Assembly (NCBI GenBank): GCA_040954445.1
Contig: CP144361.1
Coordinates: forward strand, 868,001-932,000
Direction of reading: 5' to 3'
Length of the DNA: 64,000 nucleotides
Source of the DNA: Burkholderia sp.
GTDB taxonomy: Bacteria; Pseudomonadota; Gammaproteobacteria; Burkholderiales; Burkholderiaceae
The position numbers and the translations under genes were made by a program. Positions 1-8,863 of this stretch are shown here, one piece after another (within the stretch, counting starts at the first letter, position 1; each line of letters opens with the position of its first letter). A model generated the notes under the pieces. It saw nothing but the letters and a program-made list of their open reading frames with translations, made no database searches and was not told the origin of the DNA.

Positions 1-102
1 CCCAGGCTCGGCAATGTCACCCCACTTTCCCCGGTCCGGGGGAGTCCCAAGCTCAATAGTTTGATCGAAGCCGACCCCAACCGCGGACTGTCGATGTGAA
101 TG

Positions 103-390
103 GATTATGGCTCGCACCACACGTCGGACGACTTCCGCAACCAGATCAAATGCTGGGGCGTGACGCAAAGGTACGCCCTGGCCGCCGAACCATAGATCAA
201 CGGCGCCACCGAGCGTTTCAACCGAATTTTGAAAGAATACGCTATCCATAGGCATCTGTTTAAAAACGTTGAAGAGGTTCGTGCTTCTGTCGTCACATGC
301 CAGAATCGATACAATCGCGAATAATGTCTCGAAAAACTCGGCTGCAAATCATCCCTCAAAGCGCGTTAGGCCAGCCTCTTGACGTTCGCG
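103..390 (+). pseudogene. IS3-family transposase (OrfB) remnant
   Basis: The plus strand from about 103 reads DYGSHHTSDDFRNQIKCWG, followed by a stop, then INGATERFNRILKEYAI and a second stop before CLEKLG. This is the DDE integrase core (the second D and the NG-x-ERFN...E region) of IS3-family OrfB proteins. Two in-frame stops and no visible N-terminal part make it a dead fragment, and I cannot find its IS ends. It differs from the two IS families that fill the rest of the window. Bases 391-549, between it and lpxL, hold no gene I can recognise. Confidence 0.7.
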
Positions 391-549
391 GCCTGATCGC
401 AAAAAAGTGTTGAATAACCAGATTCTCTTCGATTATATCGGCTTTCTCCCTTTATCACATAAGAGCACCGTGGTGTTTACACCGATCTGCATGCTGAATT
501 CATTGCTTTATGTGCCGGCCCTTCTCGCCATAGCAGCGCAAGACCGCGC

Positions 550-1434
550 ATGTTAGCATGGCTAGGTATACAATTTGCGTTGCTGTTGCTCAAACTGTTT
601 GCGCTCCTTCCTTATGGCGTGACGGCCCGCTTCGGCGACGGGCTTGGCTGGCTGCTCTATCGCATCCCGAACCGAAGAAAGCACATCGTACATACAAATT
701 TGAAACTCTGCTTTCCCGAGTGGAGCGATGCGCGGCGCGAGGCAATCGCCGGCCAGCACTTTCGTCATGCGATTCGCAGCTACGTCGAGCGCAGCGTGCA
801 ATGGTTCGGCTCGGAAAAGAAGCTCAACAGGTTGATTGAAGTGGACAGTGCGATCGATCTTACCGATCCGGCCCTGCCGCCAACGCTGTTCCTGGGCCTA
901 CATTTCGTCGGCATCGAAGCCGGCTCGATCTGGCTAAACCGCTCGCTGCAACGCACCTGCGGTTCGTTGTATCAACCATTCTCGAATCCGCTGCTGGAAG
1001 CCGAAGCCAAGAGCGCGCGCGGTCGCTTTGACGCAGAGATGGCGAGCCGCTCTGACAGCGCGCGCATCGTACTACGCTGGCTTCGCGACCGCAAGCCAGT
1101 AATGCTCGGTGCCGACATGGACTACGGCGTGCGCAATTCTACCTTCGTGCCTTTCTTCGGGATTTCTACCTGCACGCTGACAGCCTTGAGCCGACTGGCC
1201 AAGACCGGGCGCGCGCAGGTGGTGCCGTTCATCGGCAAGGTGTTGCCGAACTATAAGGGTTATCGCTTGTGCGTGTTCAAGCCTTGGGACCACTATCCAA
1301 CCGGCGACGATGCTCTCGATGCCCGCCGAATAAACGCCTTCCTGGAGGAGCAGATCCCGTTGCTTCCGGAGCAGTATTACTGGGTGCACAAGCGCTTCAA
1401 GACGCGACCGCCGGGCGAGCCCGGATTCTATTGA
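550..1434 (+). CDS. lpxL: lipid A biosynthesis lauroyl/myristoyl acyltransferase (LpxL/HtrB family)
   Basis: A 294-residue inner-membrane-associated acyltransferase that adds a secondary acyl chain to the Kdo2-lipid A precursor. The N-terminal segment (WLGIQFALLLLKLFALLP) is a hydrophobic anchor. The LHFVGIE motif at about residue 117 is the HX4(D/E) catalytic motif of the family, and conserved LGADMDYG and VPFFG motifs follow. The length is near the usual 290-310. The start is the first ATG after a TAG stop; no strong ribosome site is seen. Burkholderia normally has lpxL paralogues near metK and dapF, and neither is here. The stop codon lies inside an inserted 22-bp mini-element at 1431-1452, so the native C-terminus was probably replaced. 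Confidence 0.88.
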   Translation: MLAWLGIQFALLLLKLFALLPYGVTARFGDGLGWLLYRIPNRRKHIVHTNLKLCFPEWSDARREAIAGQHFRHAIRSYVERSVQWFGSEKKLNRLIEVDSAIDLTDPALPPTLFLGLHFVGIEAGSIWLNRSLQRTCGSLYQPFSNPLLEAEAKSARGRFDAEMASRSDSARIVLRWLRDRKPVMLGADMDYGVRNSTFVPFFGISTCTLTALSRLAKTGRAQVVPFIGKVLPNYKGYRLCVFKPWDHYPTGDDALDARRINAFLEEQIPLLPEQYYWVHKRFKTRPPGEPGFY

Positions 1435-1452
1435 TCCTCAATTCGTGCTCAA
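1431..1452. repeat. 22-bp IS630-derived micro-element with TA duplication
   Basis: The segment begins TTGATCCTCAATTCG and ends GCTCAA. It is flanked by TA at 1429-1430 and 1453-1454. It matches the tip of the IS630-like element in this window fused to its opposite tip. It supplies the TGA stop of lpxL. Confidence 0.75.
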
Positions 1453-1538
1453 TATTGAGCGCGGCGCACGGAGAGACACCACCCCGCACTGGTCTGACGA
1501 CTCAGTTGCAACAACGCAGATCAATATGCAACAACGCC

Positions 1539-1634
1539 TCTTACAACGTCAGCTTCAAACCACATTGCTGCCGGATCCACTCCCGCACGGCATGTCGCGT
1601 CCACAACGCGAACGATATCTTCCACTGGTCCGGC
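1539..1634 (-). mobile_element. IS630-like transposase fragment
   Basis: About 96 bp nearly identical to 13860-13950 inside another IS630-like copy (the RHAVRELIRQQCGLTL region of the transposase, minus strand). It is cut on the right by the IS903-like copy at 1635. On the left it is preceded by two short IS903-like tips (GCAACAACGC) and an IS630-like tip within 1505-1538, a small pile-up of element ends. Confidence 0.7.
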
Positions 1635-2719
1635 GGCGTTGTTGCATAAATCGAGCGAGATCCGTTGACGTTTACGCGCAACGGTCGCGGGGCCAGCCTC
1701 CTATCAAGTCAGATTCCAGAGTAATTGCCTAATTTTTGCCAAGAAAATGCGCAAGGACATACACAAGAAAGGTGAGCCGAAGGCACGCTACCGTGTCAGG
1801 AATTGGGCGGCCTATAATGAAGGCCTGATCAACCGGGGGAACGTAACAATATGGATAGATGAAGCCGTCCTTGCCAGAATACCCGATGCCATACCCACAC
1901 GTGGTCGCCCGTGTCTATACGGCGATACGCTGATTCAGGCATTACTTGGCGTGAAGACCGTCTATCGACTGACCTTGCGCGCCCTGCAAGGTTTCACCCA
2001 AAGTCTGCGCGATTTGGCCTTCCCGAGCTTGCCGGTGCCGAATTACACCACGCTCTGTCGCCGGGCAAAAACGCTTGATGTCGAACTGCCGATCCTTCGT
2101 GACAATGAACCGATCCATCTGGTTGTCGACAGCACCGGTCTGAAGGTCTATGGAGAAGGTGAATGGAAGGTGCGCCAGCACGGCTACTCGAAGCGGCGCA
2201 CGTGGCGTAAAGTCCATCTCGCGCTCAACGCGAATACAGGTCAAGTGCATGCCGCGCTAATGACAAATCAGAATGTGGCTGACGGTGACGCTCTGGCCAA
2301 GTTGCTCGACCAGATTCCACGCGCAGAACAAATCGATGTCATCGGTGGTGACGGTGCCTACGACACCAAGCCATGCCATGCGGCCATTGCTGCACGCAGT
2401 GCTATTCCTTCGATTCCGCCACGCGAGGGTGCCGCTCATTGGCCAGCGGATATGCCCGGTGCGGCGTGGCGTAATGGCGCGGTTGATGCAATTGCCCGTG
2501 ACGGTCGTCGAGAATGGAAGCAACACAGTGGCTACCACCGGCGATCGCTTGCCGAGAATGCGATGTATCGGTTCAAGACCCTCACCGGCCACTGTCTCTG
2601 GGCGCGTCGGCGTCATCAACCGCATGGCGGACCTCGCTCGTCCGCAATCCGTTCGTATCGCCTGAATTATGCCCGTCCGATGCCATGGCGTCCTCACGTT
2701 CGATTTATGCAACAACGCC
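1635..2719 (+). mobile_element. IS903-like element, both ends present, 38-bp internal deletion
   Basis: Starts GGCGTTGTTGCATAAATC and ends with the inverted tip ATTTATGCAACAACGCC. It is almost identical to the intact copy at 43095-44217 except for a 38-bp deletion near 2604 between two CGCGTC direct repeats. The flanks (TGGTCCGGC left, TCTTCGCGT right) differ, so it has no target duplication. The left neighbour is IS630 DNA and the right neighbour is part of another IS903-like copy. Confidence 0.9.
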
Positions 2720-2790
2720 TCTTCGCGTGGAATCTGGTCGAGCAACTTGGCCAGAGCGTCACCGTCAGCCACATTCTGATTCGTCATTAG
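1747..2790 (+). pseudogene. IS5-family (IS903-group) transposase, C-terminus frameshifted
   Basis: The reading frame carries the N-terminal DNA-binding part, the first catalytic Asp (VVDSTGLK), the second (GGDGAYD) and the YHRRSLAE glutamate. The 38-bp deletion at about 2604 then shifts the frame, replacing the final residues (normally ending RPQSVRIA) and running past the IS end into the next copy. The catalytic triad is present but the C-terminal tail is foreign, so it is probably defective. Confidence 0.8.
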
Positions 2791-3412
2791 CGCGGCATGC
2801 ACTTGACCTGTATTCGCGTTGAGCGCGAGATGGACTTTACGCCACGTGCGCCGCTTCGAGTAGCCGTGCTGGCGCACCTTCTATTCACCTTCTCCATAGA
2901 CCTTCAGACCGGTGCTGTCGACAACCAGATGGATCGGTTCATTGTCACGAAGGATCGGCAGTTCGACATCAAGCGTTTTTGCCCGGCGACAGAGCGTGGT
3001 GTAATTCGGCACCGGCAAGCTCGGGAAGGCCAAATCGCGCAGACTTTGGGTGAAACCTTGCAGGGCGCGCAAGGTCAGTCGACAGGCGGTCTTCACGCCA
3101 AGTAATGCCTGAATCAGCGTCTCGCCGTATACACACGGGCGACCACGTGTGGGTATGGCATCGGGCATTCTGGCAAGGACGGCTTCATCTATCCATATTG
3201 TTACGTTCCCCCGGCTGATCAGGCCTTCATTATAGGCCGCCCAATTCCTGACACGGTAGCGTGCCTTCGGCTCACCTTTCTTGTGTATGTCCTTGCGCAT
3301 TTTCTTGGCAAAAATTAGGCAGTTACTCTGGCATCTGACTTGATAGGAGGCTGGCCCCGCGACCGTTGCGAGTAAACGTCAACGGATCTCGCTCGATTTA
3401 TGCAACAACGCC
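2720..3412 (-). mobile_element. IS903-like element, 5' portion only (IRL at 3412)
   Basis: Carries IRL and the transposase N-terminal half (3300 down to about 2881). A TGG-to-TAG nonsense change sits near 2880. The copy stops abruptly at the junction TCTTCGCGT next to the preceding copy. The missing 3' portion with the same junction sequence is found at 38470-38922. Confidence 0.85.
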
Positions 3413-4532
3413 TAAATTTTGCGAGAGCCCAGTGACGTTTACTCGCAACAGGCGTGGCCATCCGCCCTGTTATCAAGGCGGATTCCAGCGTAACTTCCTA
3501 TTTTTTAAAAATGCGAAGGACATACGCAACACATATGAGCCGAAGGCACGCTTCCATGTCAGGAACTAGGCGGCCTATCATGTGGGCCAGATCAACCTGG
3601 GGAGCGTGACGATATGGATAGATGAAGCCGTCCTTGCCAGAATGCCCGACGCCGCCCCATATTACCCACACGTGGTCGCCCGCGTGTGTACGGGGGCGAT
3701 ACGCTGATTCAGGCATTACTTGGCGTGAAGACCATCTATCGACTGACGTTGCTCCGCCCTGCAAGGTTTCACCCAAAGTCTGCGCGATCTGGCCTTCCCG
3801 AGCTTGCCGGTGCCGAATTACACCACGCTCTGTTGCCGGGCAAAACGCTTGATATCGAACTGCCGATCCTGCGCAACAACGAACCGATCCATCTGGTAGT
3901 TGACAGCACCGGTCTGAAGGTCTATGTCGAAGGTGAATGGAAGGTACTCCAGCACGGCTACTCGAAGCGGCGCACGTGGCGTAAAGTCCATCTCGCGCTC
4001 AGCGCGAATACGGGTCAAGTGTATGCCGCGCTAATGACGCATCAGAATGTGGCTGACGGTGACGCTCTGGCCAAGTTGCTCGACCAGATTCCACGCGACA
4101 AACAAATCGATGTCATCGGCGGCGACGGTGCCTACGACACCAAGCCATGCCATGCGGCCATTGCTGCACGCAGTGCTGTTCCTTCGATTCCGCCACGCGA
4201 GGGTACCACTCATTGGCCAGCGGATACGCCCGGTGCGGCGTGGCGTAACGGCGCGGTTGATGCAATTGCCCGTGACGGTCGTCGAGAATGGAAGAAAGAC
4301 AGTGGCTACCACCGGCGATCGCTTGCCGAGAATGCGATGTATCGCGTCCAAGACACTCACCGGCAACTGTCTCTGGGCGCGTCACATCGACTCGCAGGCG
4401 ACCGAGGTCGCCGTTCGCGTCGGCATAATCAACCGCATAGCGGACCTCGCTTGTCCGCAATTCGTTCGTATCGCTTGAAATGATGCCCGTCGATGCTATG
4501 GCGTCTTCGTGCTCGATTTATGCAACAACGCC
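3413..4532 (+). mobile_element. IS903-like element, old degenerate copy
   Basis: Recognisable along its full length but with many substitutions, a stop in the N-terminal region and several frameshifts (transposase pieces at about 3513-4482). The IRL tip is lost where the neighbouring copy abuts. IRR ends at 4532, 27 bp beyond the rplT stop codon. It is clearly older than its near-identical neighbours. Confidence 0.8.
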
Positions 4533-4559
4533 ATTTACAGATAAATTTCAACTTTACAG

Positions 4560-4919
4560 TTAGCCTGCAACCGCGGCTTTCACCTGCTTGACGATCGTGG
4601 CAAAAGACGCCTTGTCGAACACCGCCATATCGGCCAGCACCTTACGGTCGAGTTCGATCGAAGCCTTCTTCAGGCCGTTGATGAACATGCTGTAGGTCAT
4701 GTCGTGGTGACGGACTGCCGCATTAATACGCGTGATCCATATTGCGCGGAACACACGCTTTTTATTACGACGGTCGCGATAAGCGTACTGACCTGCACGC
4801 ATCACCGCCTGCTTGGCGATGCGGTAGACGTTATTGCGGCGACCGCGATAACCCTTGGCTAGGTTGATGATCTTCCTGTGACGGGCCCGCGCGGTTACCC
4901 CACGTTTGACTCGAGGCAT
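4560..4919 (-). CDS. rplT: 50S ribosomal protein L20
   Basis: A 119-residue L20, essential for early 50S assembly. It begins [16 protein letters not shown] and contains the conserved [13 protein letters not shown] and YRDRRNKKR segments; the length is typical. AAGGAG precedes the ATG. It lies 30 bp after rpmI in the infC-rpmI-rplT order. The usual next genes, pheS and pheT, are absent: an IS903-like right end sits 27 bp beyond the stop. Confidence 0.97.
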   Translation of the reverse strand: MPRVKRGVTARARHRKIINLAKGYRGRRNNVYRIAKQAVMRAGQYAYRDRRNKKRVFRAIWITRINAAVRHHDMTYSMFINGLKKASIELDRKVLADMAVFDKASFATIVKQVKAAVAG

Positions 4920-4949
4920 GTTTCTCTCCTTGAGAGTATTAGTTAGGGG

Positions 4950-5147
4950 TTACGCGAACGGGAGCATCATGCGGACGGAGTGCAGATCGGAATCATGAAC
5001 TGCCGTGGTGCCGCGCAGGTAACGCTTGTTCTTGGTGGTTTTTTTGGTCAGGATGTGACGCTTGAAGGCTTGACCGCGCTTGATGGTGCCGCCCGGACGC
5101 ACCACGAAGCGCTTTGCAGCGCTCTTCTTGGTCTTCATTTTAGGCAT
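4950..5147 (-). CDS. rpmI: 50S ribosomal protein L35
   Basis: A 65-residue basic protein starting [14 protein letters not shown], with the conserved [22 protein letters not shown] stretch (written here only as a family landmark at residues 25-46). GGAG precedes the ATG. It is followed by rplT. The usual short infC-rpmI spacing is broken by about 560 bp of IS-derived DNA (5215-5774), so rpmI-rplT may no longer share the infC transcript. Confidence 0.97.
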   Translation of the reverse strand: MPKMKTKKSAAKRFVVRPGGTIKRGQAFKRHILTKKTTKNKRYLRGTTAVHDSDLHSVRMMLPFA

Positions 5148-5214
5148 AACAACTCCAGTTTATTGGCTTTTTTGAAATTTTAGTGGTTGAAAGGGCCGTT
5201 TAGTAGGTGAAAGG

Positions 5215-5353
5215 GGTGTCGTTGCATAAATCGAGCGAGAGGACGAAATGAAACGGATTGCAGACCTCGCTCGTCCGCAATCCGTTCGTATCGCCTGAAA
5301 TTATGCCCATCGATGCCATTGCGTCCTCTCGCTCGATTTATGCAACAATTGCC
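5215..5353. repeat. 139-bp palindromic mini-element with two IRR ends of the IS903-like element
   Basis: Both termini are the right end of the IS903-like element in inverted orientation. The left arm is the same sequence as the right arm minus an internal stretch, meeting near the GACCTCGCTCGTC centre. There is no transposase sequence. The tips have mutated slightly (GGTGTCGTTGC, CAACAATTGCC). It lies between rpmI and the IS fossil upstream. Confidence 0.75.
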
Positions 5354-5774
5354 ATTCAGCACCAGCAAGCTCGGAAAGACCAAATCGCATAGACTTTGAT
5401 GAAACCTTGCAGGGCGCGCAGCGTCATCCGATAGATGGTCTCACGCCAAGTAATGCCTGAATGAGCGTATCGCCGCAGAGATGCGACCGACCACGTGTAG
5501 GTATAGCCGTCGGTCATTCTGGCAATGACGGCTTCATCTATCTATATTGTCACGTTTCCCGGTTGAGTTTCCAGGTTGATCCGGCCCGGATTATAGGGAG
5601 CCCAGTTCCTGACACGGTAGCGTGTCTTCGGCTCATATGCCTTGAGTATGCCTTTGCGTATTTTCTTTGAACTTAGGAAAGTTACGCTGGAATCTGACCT
5701 GATAACAGGGGGGCTGGCCCCCCGATCGTTGGCGTAAATTTCACCGGCTCTCGCTAGATTTATGCAACGACGCC
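5354..5774 (-). mobile_element. IS903-like element, degenerate 5' portion
   Basis: The reverse strand carries the IRL (TTATGCAACGACGCC, ending 5774), the leader and the transposase N-terminal third with frameshifts and substitutions. There is no 3' half. It separates infC from rpmI. Confidence 0.75.
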
Positions 5775-5862
5775 CCTTTGAAATCTCGTCCACTTGGTGG
5801 ACAGACGCGCACACTACCCGCGCGCCACTCTGCCGGGTCACCCCCCCGAACTTTTTCTGCTG

Positions 5863-5885
5863 GCTGCCATGCCAGGCATGGCAGC
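5863..5885. promoter_or_regulatory. hairpin downstream of infC
   Basis: A perfect inverted repeat, GCTGCCATGCC / GGCATGGCAGC, starting 8 bp past the infC stop. There is no T-tract on the minus strand, so I call it an RNA hairpin (stability or processing), not an intrinsic terminator. Confidence 0.5.
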
Positions 5886-5892
5886 TTCGCCA

Positions 5893-6414
5893 TCACTTTT
5901 TCTTCGGAACGAGCACCATGACCATCTGGCGCCCATCCATCTTCGGCATCTGCTCGACCTGGCCAAACTCGTCGAGATCGGTGCGCAAACGGTCCAGCAT
6001 GCGCACACCGATCTCCTGGTGTGCCATTTCACGACCGCGAAAACGCAACGTGACTTTTGTCTTGTCGCCTTCCTCGAGGAAGCGCGCCAGGTTCCGAAGC
6101 TTGACGTTGTAGTCACCGTCATCGGTACCCGGGCGGAACTTGACTTCCTTAACCTGGATGACTTTCTGTTTCAACTTCGCCTCGTGCTGCTTCTTCGATT
6201 CCTGGTACTTGAATTTGCCATAATTCATCAGACGGCAAACAGGGGGAAGGGCCTGCGACGCGATCTCCACCAGATCAACATCTAGCTCTTCCGACCTGCG
6301 GACGGCATCGGCGAGTTTCACGATGCCGATGGGCTCCCCATCGAGCCCAACCAGACGCACTTCCGGCACATTGATTTCACCGTTGATGCGATGCGACGAC
6401 TTATCAGTAGCGAT
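5893..6414 (-). CDS. infC: translation initiation factor IF-3, non-AUG (ATC) start
   Basis: IF-3 binds the 30S subunit and discriminates against incorrect start codons. The frame from the first ATG (6369) begins MPEVRLVG, which lacks the conserved N-terminus. Reading upstream in frame gives [20 protein letters not shown], starting at an ATC codon (6412-6414) with AGAGGGA about 7 bases before it. This gives 173 residues and restores the RINxxIxxxEVRLI motif of the family. Rare infC start codons are known to allow autoregulation by IF-3. The C-terminal domain ends in PKKK. Confidence 0.9.
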   Translation of the reverse strand: MATDKSSHRINGEINVPEVRLVGLDGEPIGIVKLADAVRRSEELDVDLVEIASQALPPVCRLMNYGKFKYQESKKQHEAKLKQKVIQVKEVKFRPGTDDGDYNVKLRNLARFLEEGDKTKVTLRFRGREMAHQEIGVRMLDRLRTDLDEFGQVEQMPKMDGRQMVMVLVPKKK

Positions 6415-6450
6415 GTTACGTTCCCTCTAAAAGATAAAATTCTTCCCCCC

Positions 6451-6530
6451 AAAGGGGGGGGATCGAACCCCGAAAGTCAAATGCAACAGTGAGCGTCCTA
6501 AAGGACGGAAAATCCACTCGAAGATGATTT
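6451..6530. repeat. 80-bp non-IS repeat, copy 1
   Basis: In the thrS-infC gap, the segment around AACCCCGAAAGTCAAATGCA recurs with scattered differences, in inverted orientation, at 10491-10570. The match extends to GAGCGT and ATCC-CTCGAAGA blocks. On the minus strand it is followed by a C-run/G-run hairpin (6444-6461) and AAGAATTTT, a possible terminator or leader structure before infC. Confidence 0.5.
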
Positions 6531-6557
6531 TAAAAACCAGCCGCGCTGCCAGCGCAG

Positions 6558-8465
6558 TTACTTGAACGCCTGCAAATCCTGCTGCAGACGCTCAACAAAG
6601 GCTTTGAGCGGCATTACGCCAAGATCGACGCCGCCACGGGCACGCACGGCTACCGTTTGTGCTACACGCTCCTTGTCACCTGCCACCAGCAGGTACGGTA
6701 CTTTTTCGAGAGCATGTTTGCGTATTTTATAACTAATCTTCTCGCTGCGCAAATCAGCCTCAACCCTAACCCCTTGTTTTTGCAACGCTTGGCTTAGCGT
6801 GCGTACATATTCGGCCTGATTTTCAGCAATATTCATCACTACGACCTGCACCGGAGCCAGCCAGGATGGCATCGCACCGGCATGATGCTCGATCAGGATC
6901 CCGAGGAAACGCTCCATCGAACCGACGATCGCCCGGTGCACCATGACCGGTCGGCGGCGGCTGTTGTCCTCGGCCACATACTCGGCGCCGAGCCGCTCCG
7001 GCAAGACCATATCCAGCTGCAGCGTGCCACATTGCCAGTAGCGACCGAGCGCGTCTTTGAGGTGGTACTCGATTTTCGGACCGTAGAAGACACCCTCGCC
7101 CGACAGCTCTTCCCACTCCTGACCGCAAGCAGTTAGCGCGTCGCGCAGGCCCTGTTCGGCGCGATCCCAAGTTTCGTCCGTTCCGGCGCGCTGGTCCGGG
7201 CGCAGCGACAGCTTGATCGAAATCTGATCAAACCCGAAATCCTTGTAGACGCTCATCGCGAGTTCATTGAAGGCGATCGACTCGGCGATGAACTGGTCTT
7301 CGGTACAGAAGATGTGCGCGTCATCCTGCACAAAGCCGCGCACGCGCATCAGGCCGTGCAGCGCGCCCGATGCTTCATTGCGGTGGCAGGAGCCGAACTC
7401 GGCGTAGCGTAGCGGCAGGTCGCGGTACGAGCGCAGGCCGTGGTTGAACACCTGGACGTGGCCCGGGCAGTTCATCGGCTTGAGCGCGTAGTCGCGCTTC
7501 TCCGACTCGGTCGTGAACATGTGCTCGCGATAGTTCTGCCAGTGGCCCGAGGCCTCCCACAGCGAGCGGTCCATAATCATCGGCGTCTTTATCTCGAAAT
7601 AACCGGCTTCATTCACGCGACGGCGCATGTACTGCTCAACCTGCTGCCAGAGCGTCCAGCCCTTCGGATGCCAAAACACCATGCCCGGTGACTCGTCTTG
7701 CATGTGGAACAGGTCAAGCTGCTTAACCAGCTTGCGATGGTCGCGCTTTTCCGCTTCTTCGAGCATGTGCAGGTAGGCTTCCTGATCTTCTTTCTTTGCC
7801 CAGGCTGTGCCGTAGATGCGCTGCAACTGCTCGTTCTTCGAGTCACCACGCCAGTAGGCACCCGCCACCTTCATCAGCTTGAACACCTTGAGCTTGTTGG
7901 TGGACGGCACATGCGGACCGCGGCAGAGGTCGGTGAAACCGCCGTGCGAATAAAGCTTGATCTCGGTGCTCGACGGGATCGATTCGATGATCTCGGCCTT
8001 GTACTTCTCGCCGATGTCACGAAAATACCCGACAGCCTCCTCCCGCGACACCACGCGGCGCGACACTGCCTCGTCTTTTTTGGCAAGTTCCTCCATACGC
8101 TTCTCGATCTTCTTGAGATCCTCGAGCGTAAACGGTCGGCTGTAGGAGAAGTCGTAGTAGAAGCCGTTGTCGATTACCGGGCCGATCGTGACCTGCGCCT
8201 TCGGGAACAGTTCCTTGACGGCATAGGCCATGAGGTGGGCGGTCGAGTGGCGGATGATCTCTAGGCCCTCGGCATCCTCGTCAGTCACGATCGCCAGCGA
8301 CGCGTCGCGATCGATCAGCGTCGAGGTATCGACCAGCTCGCCGTCGAGCTTACCGCCAAGCGTGGCCTTCGCGAGGCCTGGGTCGATCGAGGTGGCTACT
8401 TCGGCGACTGTCACCGCATGCTCGTATTCTCGAACTGAGCCGTCGGGCAGGCATATCGAAACCAT
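6558..8465 (-). CDS. thrS: threonyl-tRNA synthetase
   Basis: A 635-residue class II synthetase, full length. Order: TGS domain (residues 1-60), editing domain with HSTAH near residue 73 and the TDLCRGPH Cys/His pair near 182-186, class II catalytic core with the zinc-binding MNCPGH, motif 2 [22 protein letters not shown] and motif 3 [20 protein letters not shown], then the anticodon-binding domain. GGAG precedes the ATG. It heads the thrS-infC-rpmI-rplT order. A strong terminator-like hairpin lies 54 bp upstream. No frameshift is seen. Confidence 0.97.
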   Translation of the reverse strand: MVSICLPDGSVREYEHAVTVAEVATSIDPGLAKATLGGKLDGELVDTSTLIDRDASLAIVTDEDAEGLEIIRHSTAHLMAYAVKELFPKAQVTIGPVIDNGFYYDFSYSRPFTLEDLKKIEKRMEELAKKDEAVSRRVVSREEAVGYFRDIGEKYKAEIIESIPSSTEIKLYSHGGFTDLCRGPHVPSTNKLKVFKLMKVAGAYWRGDSKNEQLQRIYGTAWAKKEDQEAYLHMLEEAEKRDHRKLVKQLDLFHMQDESPGMVFWHPKGWTLWQQVEQYMRRRVNEAGYFEIKTPMIMDRSLWEASGHWQNYREHMFTTESEKRDYALKPMNCPGHVQVFNHGLRSYRDLPLRYAEFGSCHRNEASGALHGLMRVRGFVQDDAHIFCTEDQFIAESIAFNELAMSVYKDFGFDQISIKLSLRPDQRAGTDETWDRAEQGLRDALTACGQEWEELSGEGVFYGPKIEYHLKDALGRYWQCGTLQLDMVLPERLGAEYVAEDNSRRRPVMVHRAIVGSMERFLGILIEHHAGAMPSWLAPVQVVVMNIAENQAEYVRTLSQALQKQGVRVEADLRSEKISYKIRKHALEKVPYLLVAGDKERVAQTVAVRARGGVDLGVMPLKAFVERLQQDLQAFK

Positions 8466-8519
8466 GGCTATCTCCGTGTGATGCCAGTAGAGTGCGGTAA
8501 CAATGAGTTAAAAGTGACC

Positions 8520-8555
8520 AAAAAAATGCGGCCCCGCTTTTGAGGGGCCGCATTC
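8520..8555 (-). terminator. Rho-independent terminator upstream of thrS
   Basis: On the minus strand, GAATGCGGCCCC, a short loop, GGGGCCGCATT, then a run of T. It lies between the dead tRNA-Val and thrS. It could end an upstream transcript or act as a thrS attenuator. Confidence 0.75.
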
Positions 8556-8724
8556 CGATGCCTCCAAACTACAAGTGAAAACGTTCCTCGACTAGCGCCG
8601 CATCCGAAATGCCTTCGGTCAACGTTCGCGGTGTCATAGCTACCGTATGCGCTTCATGCATATGCACATAGAGTAGTTTCTACTGCCAACCCAGCGCATG
8701 AAACCTGCCGAGGCTGATTGTCGT

Positions 8725-8801
8725 TGGTAGGCTCGATTGCATTTGAACTCATGACTTTCACTATACCAAGTCGGTACTCTAATTAATTTAGCTACGATTT
8801 T
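8725..8801 (-). pseudogene. decayed tRNA-Val(GAC)
   Basis: The minus strand has the length and layout of a tRNA: TAGCT D-arm start, anticodon-loop region CTTGGTATAG, GTTCAAAT T-loop, and 3' end ATCGAGCCTACCA with encoded CCA. Against the betaproteobacterial tRNA-Val(GAC) recalled from memory it aligns without gaps. Most differences are G-to-A or C-to-T. They break the acceptor stem (AAAATCG against CGAGCCT), the anticodon stem and the D-loop, and the anticodon now reads GGT. A tRNA-Val next to thrS fits the relA/tRNA-Val/thrS order I recall for relatives. It is almost certainly non-functional. Confidence 0.6.
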
Positions 8802-8863
8802 AAAGAAAAAATTTTATGGACTTTTTTAGAAAAGCAAGCTCTCTGTTCGAGGTGGCGTTGTTG

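Noticed and set aside
2257..2877. 206-codon minus-strand frame spanning two IS copies
   Set aside because: It is antisense to the first copy's transposase in part and joins shadow frames across the IS junction; no coherent protein.
1635..4532. CRISPR array or composite transposon, suggested by repeated near-identical ends
   Set aside because: The repeats are IS termini about 1.1 kb apart enclosing transposase sequence; no short regular spacers and no cargo gene between paired copies.
7698..8264. Plus-strand 188-codon frame opposite thrS
   Set aside because: Antisense shadow of a well-conserved synthetase gene in GC-rich DNA; no start site or homology.
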